From Plasmopara viticola (taxonomy: Eukaryota; Oomycota; Peronosporomycetes; Peronosporales; Peronosporaceae): a stretch of 64,000 bases of DNA. Each line of letters opens with the position of its first letter. Within the stretch, counting starts at the first letter, position 1. The notes under the pieces are model-generated. The model did not search any database. It saw nothing but the letters and a program-made list of their open reading frames with translations, and was not told the origin of the DNA. The stretch spans positions 1,218,480-1,282,479 of the forward strand of contig MBPM02000012.1 in NCBI GenBank assembly GCA_001695595.3, written 5' to 3'. This document shows, in pieces, positions 32,588 to 43,195 of the stretch. The position numbers and the translations under genes were made by a program.

Positions 32588-33551
32588 CGACGCGAAAAAT
32601 ATATGGTTGCTGCGAGAGTGCTACATTGTCAATAGATTCGCTTATTTCACCGTAGCTTTGACGTTTATGCTTTCTAAGCAAAACGTTAAATGAGGTGGTT
32701 CTTATATCCTTTCACCCAAGAGGACCGATCAGTATTTGTTTGGGAAAGACCTAAGGGAGAACAAATAAAATTATTGTTTAAGTGTTACACAGGAGATGCT
32801 CTTAGGCGTACAAATTTTACCCGTGATGGATAACTCACAGGTCTGGATAACATAATGATTTGTGGTCACGGCGCGTGGTTTGATCGCATGCACTGGTCGA
32901 CCCTACGGCCAAGTAGCGGGTATCCGATACTACAGAGTACTATCATGCGCATAATGGGTTTGCAGCATTTGAAATGCATTACAGTAGCATCCGCTGCCAT
33001 TTTAGATGATTTCAAATCGCATAACGAATACCTGAAAGCTTGAGAGCGTAGATCAGTACTCTACGTATTGTCAATGACCAATTTTGACAGCTTTACAATT
33101 ATTTTACTAAATGGCAGCGGGCGCCACTGTGTACTAACGTATCTAGTTTCCCGGTAAATTTTGTAGCAGTACTGTAGCGCATTTCAAATGCTGCAAACTC
33201 ACTATGCGTATGATAGTACTCTGTAATATCGGATACTCGCTACTTGGCCGTGGAGTCAAGCAGTGCATGCAAATAAATCACGCGTCGTGACCACAGGCCG
33301 TTATGTTCTCCGTGACCTGTGAGCTATCCATCACGGGTAAAATTTGTACGCTCAAGAGCCCTGTGTAACACTTAGACCGCAAATAATGTCGTTTGTTCTG
33401 CCTCAGTCTTTCCAAACAAACATGGATCGGTTCTCTTGGGTGATAGAGCAAAAGAACCACCTCATTAAACGTTTTGCTAAGAAAAGCATAGACGTTAAAG
33501 TTACGGTTAGAAGAGTGAACCGATCGACTATCTAAAATTCTTGCAACAAGC
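32588..33551. promoter_or_regulatory. Divergent T4/T5 upstream region, itself an imperfect palindrome
   Basis: Head-to-head genes T4 (-) and T5 (+) share 964 bp. The two halves match as inverted repeats around about 33,070. For example, ACCCGTGATGGATAACTCACAGG at 32819-32841 faces its counterpart at 33318-33341, and GCAGCATTTGAAATGC at 32962-32977 faces 33180-33195. Initiator-like TCATT motifs lie at 32689-32693 (-) and 33461-33466 (+). The right half is nearly the same as the T1 upstream region (9180-9752). The centre of the whole cluster's mirror symmetry is here. Confidence 0.7.
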
Positions 33552-35119
33552 ATGGATTTTTCCGCGTCGATGATCGGCAGTACCAGTGGATACTGCTGGG
33601 TAGCTCCAACGCCTTTGGCTATGACTGCAGTTGCTGACAACAAAACTGATCCCGTTAAACCAACGTGGAAGTTATACGCCAATGTTATCATAGCAGTGAT
33701 CCAAGGCATTCAATTTGGATGGTCCACGTCACAAATGAACAATTCGGTTTTCAAAAATGAGGAGGACTGCAAAGCACGACCGATTAAGCCCGGTACGTGT
33801 CTCATGTTCCCCGGACAGACCAAGACCCAATGGACTATCGCAGTCAGCGCGTGGATTGTTGGTGGGATGATCGGTTCACTTTTGACTGGACGACTTTCGA
33901 ACAAATTTGGGCGAAAACCGACCATGATGGCCAATTGCCTTGTCATGATTGCTGGTGGTGTCATCCAGGCAACATCCAGTACCATCACGACTTTCAGTGT
34001 TGGCCGTGTCTTTGCAGGCATCGCATCAGGCGGTTCAACAGCAGTAATTCCTGGTTTCATTGGCGAAATTTGTCCACCTCATCTTCGCAGCAAATTGGGT
34101 GTGTGCTTTCAGCTTTCTAACTGTCTCGGTCATTTCCTGGTAGCAATCATGTTCTTCTTCGCTAGCACGAGCACTGGTTGGAGGTATGTTGCTGGGTTTC
34201 CAATCGTGCTCGGGGTATTGTTCCTGGCATTGGCACCGTCTGTACTGGTGGAAAGTCCCGCGTGGTTGTTGATGGTCGACAAACCCAAGGAAGCGGAAAA
34301 CCAATTAGCGTGTCTCTTTGGTGAGGATAACGTGTATGCGGCCAAAGTTTGGATTGACCAGCAGCAAGTAGACGTTGAGTCTGGACGGGAAGGAACGACT
34401 AAGTTAGAGGACCTCGGTATGTCAAGAATCGCACTAGCCCTACTCAAGGTCAAGCCAGTACACTTTCGAGACTGTTTACGTCGTTGCTTCCACAGATGCT
34501 AACGGCCATCGGTGTGGCTGGTGCTCTACAGTTCTCCGGTATCAATGCGGTCTTCTTTTACTCGTCCGGCATTTTTAAGCAAGCGGGACTTTCGGACAGT
34601 CGAATTGGTGTAATGATAGTCAACTCTATCAATATGGTACCGACCTTGTTCAGTGGCTTTCTAGCCTCGCGATTTGGTAATCGCAAACTTATTTTGTTCG
34701 GCTTCGCAGGCATGCTACTAAGTGCGATTGGTATTACAGCGTCGCTAGTGACCCATATGTCCTCGCTTGCTATTCTGTTTGTTGCGCTCTACATGATTAC
34801 ATATGGTGCAAGTCTCGGACCACTGGTATGGGGGGTCATGGCGGATATGTTCCCCGACGACGCGCGAGCAGTAGGATGCTCCGTTTGCGTAGGCTGCAGT
34901 TGGTCGTGCAGTCTCATCATTGGATTAACGTATCCGTACATTGCTGCTGCCTTAGAAAACTATAATTTCGTGCCATTCATGTACACGATCGCATTGTCAT
35001 TTCTCTTCTTTTTCAGTGTCGTGCCCGATACGTATGGCAAGACCATTCAAGATATCCAAGACGGATTTGCTGCAAAAAAGATGAAAACCTTGGCCACAAC
35101 CGATCACGGTCAAAATTAG
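33552..35119 (+). pseudogene. T5: sugar transporter with 1-bp frameshift in the central loop
   Basis: First-type N-terminus (MDFSASMIGSTSGY), motifs as in T1. A C run of four in T6 (GCCCCT, near 46062) is three here (34438-34440), shifting frame at codon ~296, so the first open frame ends at 34502 (316 codons). The C-terminal half is open from 34484 to 35119 (211 codons), with motifs QFSGINAVFFYS, GPLVWGVMADMFPDDAR and VPDTYGKT, and the short GQN end. Everything else is intact, so the break is recent or a sequencing error. A copia element lies 414 bp downstream. Confidence 0.88.
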
Positions 35120-35533
35120 ATCTCTCTGTTAAAATAAGTAAGTCAGTTAGAAAAACCTATTTTACATTGCTCTGATTATATATTTGGATCTGGCTGTATT
35201 GAAATCTAATTTGCAGCAACTAAGACTATATAAAATCTGGCTAACACAAATGTGATAACAAATTAGAGTTATACGACACTACAATGTTTGCTACTGACAA
35301 TTTATTGACCACACAAACACAATACTCTTTTCATATTGGCGAACCGCAATATCGCCGAAACACGCTTAACTTTTTGTGCAGACAACCTTTTCATTACACT
35401 CAAATCCAGCAAGGTGCTAGTCTATCAAAAAATTTCGCTAAACAATACAAGCCATACTTCCTGAGTAAAAGAGTAGGCTGAAAATTGAAGTGTGTTAGTC
35501 CGTTGAATAAGTCTGATCGCTGTTATTAGAATT
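35120..35533. other. T5 3' flank up to the copia insertion
   Basis: Contains the 65-codon open frame (35284-35481, +) related to that after T1, with about ten amino-acid differences. Ends with the target duplication GAATT (35529-35533). Confidence 0.6.
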
Positions 35534-35748
35534 TGTAGAAAGGGCTTGTGTGTCGAAAGGTAAATTTCGAAGGGAATATATATCTAGGTCCTTAGTTCGC
35601 TAACGTGCTACATTTAGCCTACTGGATTTTCTACTGGATACTGATTCATTCATGCGTCAGCCTGATTTACCCGTGCGACACTAAAGCGTCAGCACCGTAC
35701 CATAATCATGTGGTTGGCTAGCATGCATACAGCGGTGTAATATTAACA
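35534..35748 (-). repeat. copia-1 3' LTR (215 bp)
   Basis: Starts TGTAGAAAGG and ends TATTAACA on the + strand. It contains a 28-bp segment (around 35640-35680, CTGATTCATTCATGCGTCAG core) missing from the other LTR. Confidence 0.92.
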
Positions 35749-35764
35749 CTCCCACTCACCGCTA

Positions 35765-37690
35765 ATGTTGTACATGCGCTGGGCCTATGCCACATGCTTC
35801 CAGTAGATACTTGAGTCGCTTGGTCTCAAGCGCCTTGGTCAGCATGTCCGCAAGTTGATTCACAGTCGACACGTATTCAATTGTTATTTTGTTTCGTGCC
35901 ACGTTTTCCCGAATAAAATGATGGCGGATGGCGACGTGTTTGGTCCTTGCATTGTAGCCCGCATTCTTGGCAAGTCCGATCGCACTTGATTGTCTTCCCA
36001 GATCAACGTAGGTCCCACTTGTTCATGACCGAGATCCTTAAGCAAAGCTCGCACCCATAAAACCTTATGTGTACATAGACTTAGTGCCATATACTCAGCT
36101 TCCGCAGAGCTTAATGCCACCGTGCGCTGATACTTGGACTTGAATATAACCGGTGCACCTCCAGTTATAGCCATGATTCCTGAAACCGAACGTCGGTCAT
36201 CGATATTACTGCCCCAGTCTGCATCTGTGTATGCTGTAACCTGTAGTTCAGTGGAGCTACCGTCGTAAGTGATTCCATATTTCCTTCTCGTCTTGAGAAA
36301 GCGGAGTACTCGAATCGCAGCTTTCCAATGCTGCTAACCCGGATTCTCCAAGAAGCGAGGTAATTGTGTAACCACATATGCGATATCAGGTCGTGTACAT
36401 GTTGCAATGTATAACAAACATCCAATCAAGGACCTGTACGGCTTCGTGCGCATCTCGGCCTTTTCATCGTTTGTTGTTGGTGACTGCATCCTTGATAGCT
36501 TTAAACCTGAATTGCATGGGTTAGCCACTGCCTTGGCATCTTCCTGGTTTAAATTTACCACCACGTCATCGATGTACCGAGTTTGTCGAATCATTAGTGT
36601 GCTCCCGTTGTAGTCATGATCAATCTCCATTCCGAGAATAAATTTAGTCTCGCCCAAATTCTTCATCTTGACAGAATTCTTAAAAGAGATTTTCACATCT
36701 TGGATTTCCTTGGCAGTTTTGGCAGCGATGATCATGTCGTCGACATATAGACAAACGTAGACGTAGTTGCCATTTTTGGACTTGATGTAGACACATTGAT
36801 CGGATCCACTGCTTCGAAATCCTATTCGCAAGAAGACAGCATGGATGGTCTTATTCTATGCGCTCGCAGCTTGCTTCAGACCTTAGATGGCTTTGTCCAG
36901 CTTGCACATAATGTTTTCTGCATTGACAATACCGTGAGGCACTTCCATGTACCATCTTCCTTGAGATCACTACTCAAAAATGCCGTGTCGACATCCAGTT
37001 GTTCGGTCACGTATCCTTTTGCAACCACTGCAGAGAGTACAACCCGAATGGAGTTCATATTTGCCACAGGTGAGTATGTCTCAAAGAAGTCAACACCATA
37101 CTTCTGCTTAATACCTTTTGCCACCAGTCGTGCCTTGTAACGCACCACATGTCCATGCTCGTTGCGCTTCTTTGCGAAAACCCATCGACATCCAATCGGC
37201 CGTACATCCTTTTTTCTTTGGCACGAGTGCCCATGATCCGTACTCTGCGTGAGCCTTGGGATCCGCTTTCATTGCCTTCATCCACTCAGAAGAATCGCTG
37301 CTATTTATGGCTTGCGGGTATGTAGTTGAAGCATCGTCTGCATCACCCACGCTTGCAGCGTACGCAAGATATGCCTCAGCTATGAGGCCGTCATCGTCGA
37401 TCCTAGGACGCTTTGGAGATGGTGGGCTGTTACTTCCTTCAGACACTGATCCATCCATTAACATGAACACGGGTCTACGTGATCGTCTCACTTGATCAGT
37501 GTTTGGATGAAATACTATTCGATCTTCTGAAAAAGCTTCCTGTCTAGGCTGGTACGGTCCCAATTCATACCCAGTAAGTCGCGATTGATATGATTGGTGC
37601 CGGGATGCGATATTATCCGTATTTTTCACTCGATCCATTTCCATATCTTCCACAGATTCATCGGCAGCATCCATTGGCTCGTCCTCTTCT
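35765..37690 (-). pseudogene. copia-1 reverse transcriptase and RNase H
   Basis: From right to left: a charged linker (37108-37674), then the RT block MVRYKARLVAKGIKQKYGVD, then FFETYSPV (37148-37062), TEQLDVDTAFL (about 36990), a broken 'KAI.GLKQAASA' block with two stops (36885 and 36855 region), and YVCLYVDDMIIA with the YVDD active site at 36736-36747. RNase H follows, with TVALSSAEAEYMALSLCTHK and IWEDNQ, in the frame 35884-36174. A frameshift near 35985 breaks the last part. These are standard copia RT/RH motifs. Product not expected. Confidence 0.88.
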
Positions 37691-37695
37691 GGTGG

Positions 37696-39057
37696 TCATT
37701 CTGTAGTGACGGGAACGCTTCTTGATTCATCGTCTTTAGTGATGTGGATAATAGGTTCTGAATCCAAGCTTCCAGTATCATAGATACCATTAACTTCAAG
37801 CTCATCCAGCTTCACCGACCTCGACACCTTGTCCTTGTTCAGTTCCAGGTCGTACACGCGGTATCCTTTGGTGTTCTCTGGATACCCTAGAAACATGCAC
37901 TTGAGGCTCTTGGGTTCGAGTTTCGTCCTTTTTGCGTCATCAACGTGAGCGTATCCATGTGACTCAAACACACGTAAGTGTTCCATATGCGGTTTAATCT
38001 TGAAATACACTTCATACGGCGTCATGTTCGATCGCTCCGAGTTGGTCGATCAATTAATCAGGTGTACCGCAGTGCTGACAGCTTCAGCCCACCAGAAGGT
38101 TTGCACATTTTTATAGTGCAACATGCTTCGTGCTTTTTCCATGATTGTGCGGTTCATGCGCTCGGCCACACCGTTCTGTTGCGGGCTGTAGGGCACAGTC
38201 TTTTGGTGCACGATCCCATTCGATGCACAGATATTGTCCATTTCCTTGTTGACGAATTCCGTGCCGTTATCCGAACGCAGACACTTGATGTGCTCACCCC
38301 ACTGGTTCTCGAACATATTCATAAATGTTTTGAATTCGGCAGGCACCTCGTTCTTCGTGGTGAAAAAGTACACCACCACGTACTTGGAGTAGTCGTCGAC
38401 GAACGTGAGTACGTACCGGGCCCCTCCCTTCGACTTCGTTTTCATGGGCCCCATGACGTCCGTGTGTACAAGTCGAAGCACCTTCGTCGTCTTAGACATC
38501 GATCGAGACGGGAAGTGGGTGACCGTTTGCTTGCCCTTGATACAGCCCCCACACAGCGTCATGGACATGTTGTTCATCATGGGCATGCCAGTAGTAGCGC
38601 GCTACGTGTTTACCAGCGCGTTTTTGTTCATATGATCCATGCGTGCGTGCCACAACTCCCACTTGTTGTCGGCTCCGGCGTTTTCCACGTAGTGCGCCAT
38701 ATCTTCTTTACACTCGAGGACGTAGGCTTTACCGATCTTCTTGCCCGACGCGATTGCCTTTGCCTTGTTCCAAATTATACATGGATCTTTCTGAAACTTC
38801 ACGCTCATGCCACGCTCTGCCAGCTTGCCGACCGATAAGAGTCGACAGTCAAGACCGGGAATGTACAGCACCTCGACCATCTTGATTCGTTTGCCGTCAA
38901 TGCCTGTCAGACGCGCTGAGCCCGTCCCTGCCACGCGGATCTTCTTGCCGTCCGCGATGGTCATTTCAATCTTATCGAGGTCTTTATACTTGAATAAGTC
39001 GTCGTGATGTGGCGTCATATGCGCCGACGCACCGCTGTCCTTTAGCCACCCAGTTGA
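37696..39057 (-). pseudogene. copia-1 protease and integrase
   Basis: Just after a TGA (39058-39060), the protease triad region reads DSGASAHM (DSGA at 39028-39039). The pre-integrase domain follows (LYIPGLDCRLLSVGKLAERG), then a CGGC zinc-finger half. The integrase core has D at 38458-38460, D 63 residues later (LRSDNGTEF) and E a further 36 residues on (GVAERMNR), the D,D(35)E pattern. It is cut by TAG at 38602-38604 and TGA at 38050-38052. The frame 37696-38025 holds the copia GYPENTKGYRVYD block. Stops are shared with copy 2. Confidence 0.88.
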
Positions 39058-39776
39058 TCAACTATTCCCAACAGCGAATACCTCATCATCGGCGTTGCTT
39101 TCGTTCTTCTTTGGGCAGTCCCGCTTCATGTGTCCCATCTGGCCGCATCTAAAGCATTTTCCACCAAAACCACCGTCCCTTCTGCCGTTGCGGCTCTTGC
39201 CGTTCTTGAAGTTCCTCTTATTCTTGAACTTTCTGTCGTTCGTCGTAACCTTCAATGCGCGCTCCGCGCCTTCCTTCTTGTCGATGCGCTCGTACTTCTT
39301 TAGAAGCTTCTCCTTTACCTCGATCAGCGTCGTGTCCTTGGAGTATTCCACGATCGAAATGATGAGCTCGTACTCCGTAGGCAAGCTGCTCAGCAGGATG
39401 ACAAGCTGACGAGCTTCACCAAGCCGTTCACCCAGTGTTTGTAGTCCTACAATGAGCTCATCGAAGTTATCGAGATGCTATGCCATTGATACGCCGTTTT
39501 CCATCTTAAACTCGTGGAGACGGCGGGTCATCGTCACGCGGTTGTGCATTGTTGTCCGGTTGTAGAAATCGCGCAACGAGTTCCACGCCATGGTCGCCGA
39601 CGTAGCCGATCGAATCTTAGTGTGATGCTCCACACTCCCAACGCCTTCATGTCGTTGATCAGCCACGCCTCCGTGCCCTCCGCCGGGTCCTTCATGACTT
39701 GGACGTGCGCCAGAGGCTCCAGTGGAAGTAGTTGTCGCTTCCAAGGATGACTGACTTCGGACTTCTTGCTGGTCAT
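39058..39776 (-). pseudogene. copia-1 gag with zinc knuckle
   Basis: Begins MTSKKSEVSHPWKR at 39776. It is broken by a roughly 20-bp deletion near 39625-39640 (compare 62001-62030 in copy 2) and by a TAG at 39478-39480. The C-terminal part (39058-39384) is basic and ends in a CCHC knuckle, C-x2-C-x4-H-x4-C, at 39115-39156 (CFRCGQMGHMKRDC). Nucleocapsid-type RNA binding would be its role. Confidence 0.85.
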
Positions 39777-39818
39777 AACGGCGGTGTGGATGTCTTGAGC
39801 GTCTTGCGGCTGTTAACA

Positions 39819-40005
39819 TGTAGAAAGGGCTTGTGTGCTGGAAGGTAAATTTCGAAGTGAATATATATTTAGGTCCTTAGTTCGCTAACGTGCTACCTCT
39901 AAGCTTACTGTTTTTTCTACTGGATACCCGTGCGACACTATAACGTCAGCACCGTACCATAATCATGTGGTTGGCTAGCATGCATACAGCGGTGTAATAC
40001 CAACA
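39819..40005 (-). repeat. copia-1 5' LTR (187 bp)
   Basis: Starts TGTAGAAAGG, ends ATACCAACA on the + strand, followed by target duplication GAATT (40006-40010). The adjacent internal - strand sequence TGTTAACAGCCGCAAGACGC is the primer-binding position, but I cannot assign a tRNA. Confidence 0.92.
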
Positions 40006-40529
40006 GAATTAGTGCGTCTTAACGTATTAAGGTGTTGGTAGAGTGATTGAATTAGCTGGAATTACACTGCCCTAATTTTGTTTTCGCTCGAAGAATAAGC
40101 TCGAAAAATATAATACAAGGACCATTTGCGTAAGTTTAATTTTGACAAATGTGATGTATAGAGACCAAAACCTCGATCGTTTTGATTGTAAGTGTGCACT
40201 CCGAATATCGTGCACCCTTTGATTTAATCTGCATGACAGATAATATATTAAGTAACCTCAACGCAATCTCTCTTTTAATTTGCGGAAAGTCTGGTGCTTG
40301 ATTCCTGGCAAACACAAATCAACGTTTTGTACGACTGACAAAAATTTACTTATAATACCCGACTGGCCAAAATAGTATTACGATCTACATGTTCTCTGAT
40401 AGGTCAGCTGATTGAGAAGCTGCTCGACGAAGCTGAGCATATTTGGATAAGGCGCTTTGCTCGATACATTTTAAGCTGACAAATAACAATTGAAACCATG
40501 CTGATCTCAGAACAGAATAGCATTAAGTA
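40006..40529. other. Remainder of T5 3' flank beyond copia
   Basis: Continues the T-gene to psiB spacer, most similar to 15540-16330 next to T2. No gene seen. Confidence 0.6.
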
Positions 40530-41470
40530 ATAAGTGATAATGCATTTTGTTCGAACACAAACACAAGTCGACTCGACTGTCGGAAAGTCTAGCTCGTTAA
40601 AATAGACTGGACGAGTGAAGAAGGCAGCATTAAAGCCGAGGAATCTTTGGGCACCGACACTTTTGACTGCTACTAGTAATTCCCCTTTAGAGACGATGAG
40701 ACCGAAGTGGTGAGTTTACGTGCTCTAGGTGCGTAATAATTGCATTGGTTTGACGCATTCACATCCGACTCCTACGTAAGGTGCCTTTTTTAGTGTCTTC
40801 TTAATTTGACTGTGCTGGGAACACATTGCCTTCTCCAAGCAAACATGCAAGCTTCTGTCAGGCAATAAGTGCGCTGCATAATTCTCTAACTGCCTTCAAT
40901 AATCACGTACGACTTTCCACCATGCCAAAGGTATACATAGAACCGCTCTGAGAAGTGCCAATGCAGCAATACACCGCCGATATTGGCAAAAAAAAGCAAT
41001 GAACACACTTAAATGACTCAGTGTAAGACGTATTCGGTGTTCAAGAGTGAAAGCCTGTCCCCAGACAATTGACCATCAAGGTTTTTCTCTGGCCAGACTT
41101 TTTTTCGACGCGTCCAAACACACCAATCTACGACCGAGGATCCAAGAGCTGATTGCAAGTGTCTACAGAGTCTTCGTGTATCCAGAAAAAGAGGAACATA
41201 CCGGGTAAAATACGCATTACATTGCATTCCTCTTTTATCAAAGACAAAATTGTTCGATTGCGACGTGGACCGTCCGACCTGAAAAGGCTGCAGTGCTACG
41301 ACAAGAATGTTGGCGTACAGTCCTTGACTTTCTAGAGATATTGTGTCTCGACCTGTCACAACGAATTTCGGAGCAGACGTAGATGACATCGGTGTAAGCT
41401 CCATGCGATCACAAGTTAAAGGAAAAATTTTGGCCGATGCGACCTGATGACGCATGGCACCTCGATCGGG
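40530..41470 (-). pseudogene. psiB-5: decayed sugar transporter
   Basis: Same family blocks on the - strand: GRSTSQSNNFVFDKRGMQ and DTRRLCRHLQSALGSSVVD (within 41018-41491, where 157 codons are open), then the shared internal deletion, the SCL-type loop fragment and a degenerate TM7-TM8 portion. Only one copy of the 25-bp GAGCGGTTCTATGTA motif is present (about 40936-40955). Convergent with T5 across the copia insertion. Confidence 0.78.
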
Positions 41471-42099
41471 TTTCTCACCGTCACGGGGCATGCGTAGCTC
41501 TGTCGGTCATCTGTCCAATCGTTATCTAACACTTACACGAGCAACTCACCAAGCATTTGCTCGGCTGACAACTCTTTGAGAGACGCTAGCTACTCGTAAT
41601 TGTTGTCTCTAGCTTTGCGCCCACGCTTTTAGCACGGGACCAGGAGCACTGAAGTGCTCCGAATGACGCACCATTTATTAACTTGTTGCACAGTTTTTCG
41701 AAAGGTCTTGCATCGCGTCTATAGTATCTAATGTCTTCGCCTTGAAAAAATCGAAACGTGCTCATATCGTATGTCATTTTTGTTAATGCCAGGTCTATAG
41801 CTGTGAAGGCTCACTGCAGCTCGTCGCATGCGTTCCCTTTAATCAATGTTCGACATCGTCAGCGACTGCGTTATCGATTGTGTCACGAAATTATGCTTGG
41901 TCGACGTGTCAGTGGATTCGGTTGCCTTTTCTCAAGTGTCTAAATTGGTCGATTTTATTCGCACGAGTCATCTTTGCTGTTTTGTGTAGCGCTCGCACTT
42001 CGCTCGCACCGCCGAATTTGCATTCTAGTTTTTTTAAGGGAGACGTAATTTTTACACATGAGTATGATTATGAAATCATAAAGGAATACCATACACCTC
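41471..42099. other. Spacer between psiB-5 and psiA-3
   Basis: Inverted equivalent of 28541-29180, with the 63-codon MTYDMSTFRFF frame at 41586-41777 (-). No known gene. Confidence 0.5.
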
Positions 42100-43195
42100 A
42101 TCATGTCATTTGGTTTCGCACCAAGTTTGTCTTAAATATCTTAAATGGTCTTGCCATACGTATCAGGCACGACGGTGAAAAAGGAGAGAAATGAAGACGC
42201 GATCGTCTGCATGATTGGCACGAAACTTGAATTCTCCAAGGCAGCAGCAATGTACGGATACCTTAATATAATCGTGAGACCATACAACCAACTGCAGCCA
42301 ATGCATATTGAGCATCCTAAAGCTCGCACAACGACTGGAAACATGCCCTCCATGACTCGCCATACAAGTTCGAAGACTTGCACCTAATGTAGACACGTAG
42401 AACACAACAAACACAATAGCAAGTCAAGATGTATGAGTCACTAGCGACGTTGCAATACTAATCGCACTAAGTAGCATCCCTGCAAAATGAGCTTGCGATC
42501 ACCAAGACGCGAGGCTAGGAGTCCACAGATTAAATCCGGTAGGACATTGATAAAGTTGACAAATATGACACCAATACGATTGTCCGAAAGTCCCGCTAGC
42601 ATATAGATTCCAGACGAGTAGAGGGAGACCGCCTAAGTATCCGTTAATTGATAAGCGCCAGCCACGCAGTAGCCGTTAGCTTCGGTAGAAGTTTCGACGT
42701 GAAAGACCTCGACAGTGAACTAGCTTGACCTTAAGAAGAGGCTGAAGCGATTCTTGACATTCTAAGATCTTTTAACCGGACGGTTCCTTCCCGTCAAGTC
42801 TCGACGCCTTCTTGCTGCTGGGCAGCATACACGTTATTTTAAACACAGGCACGCGCTAATTGGTCTTCCGCTTCCTTATATTTACGCGGAACTTTCAACC
42901 AGGACAGAGGGTGCAAATGACAGAAGTGTTCTCCAAGCACAATTGGAAACCCAGTAATATACCTTCGGTACTCGTGCTAGCAGAGAAAAACATAATTGCT
43001 ACCAAGAAATGACCTAGGCAGTAAGAAATATGGGAGGACACTCACAATTTACTGTGAAGATGTGGTGGACAAATCTCGCCAATGAAGCCAGGAATTACTC
43101 CTGCTGAACCGCCAGATGCGATACCTGCAAAGACACGGCCAACACTGAAAATCGTGATGGTACTGGATGTAGCCTGGATAACACTACTAGACACT
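42100..43195 (-). pseudogene. psiA-3: N-terminally truncated sugar-transporter pseudogene
   Basis: Inverted paralogue of psiA-1/2 with the same 5' breakpoint (43190 region, AAAGTGTCTAGTAG on the - strand) and the same type of decay. The best-preserved part is 42141-42383 (-), MQVFELVWRVMEGMFPVVVR, then ALGCSICIGCSWLYGL and VVPDTYGKT. Differences from psiA-1 include ALENSSF for ALGDLSF, so it is an older copy than the S1/S2 pair. Confidence 0.85.

Larger units (their letters stand above)
35534..40005 (-). mobile_element. Ty1/copia retrotransposon, copy 1, complete but dead
   Basis: A 4,472-bp element on the - strand with LTRs of 215 bp (35534-35748) and 187 bp (39819-40005), TG...CA ends, and a perfect 5-bp target duplication GAATT on both sides. 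Domain order gag, protease, integrase, RT, RNase H identifies Ty1/copia. A purine-rich tract abuts the 3' LTR (GGTGAGTGGGAG on the - strand, 35749-35760). Six in-frame stops plus a deletion in gag rule out autonomy. The same stops occur in copy 2. Confidence 0.95.
34020..41600. repeat. Segmental duplication, copy 1 (T5, copia-1, psiB-5)
   Basis: T5 from about codon 155, its 3' flank, the whole copia element and psiB-5 recur in direct orientation at about 56410-64000, offset about 22,383-22,397 bp. Exact left junction is uncertain because T-family sequence is common to both sides. Confidence 0.85.

Noticed and set aside
37978..38838. 286-codon + strand frame opposite copia-1
   Set aside because: It is the antisense of the copia integrase/protease region; the - strand shows the catalytic motifs.
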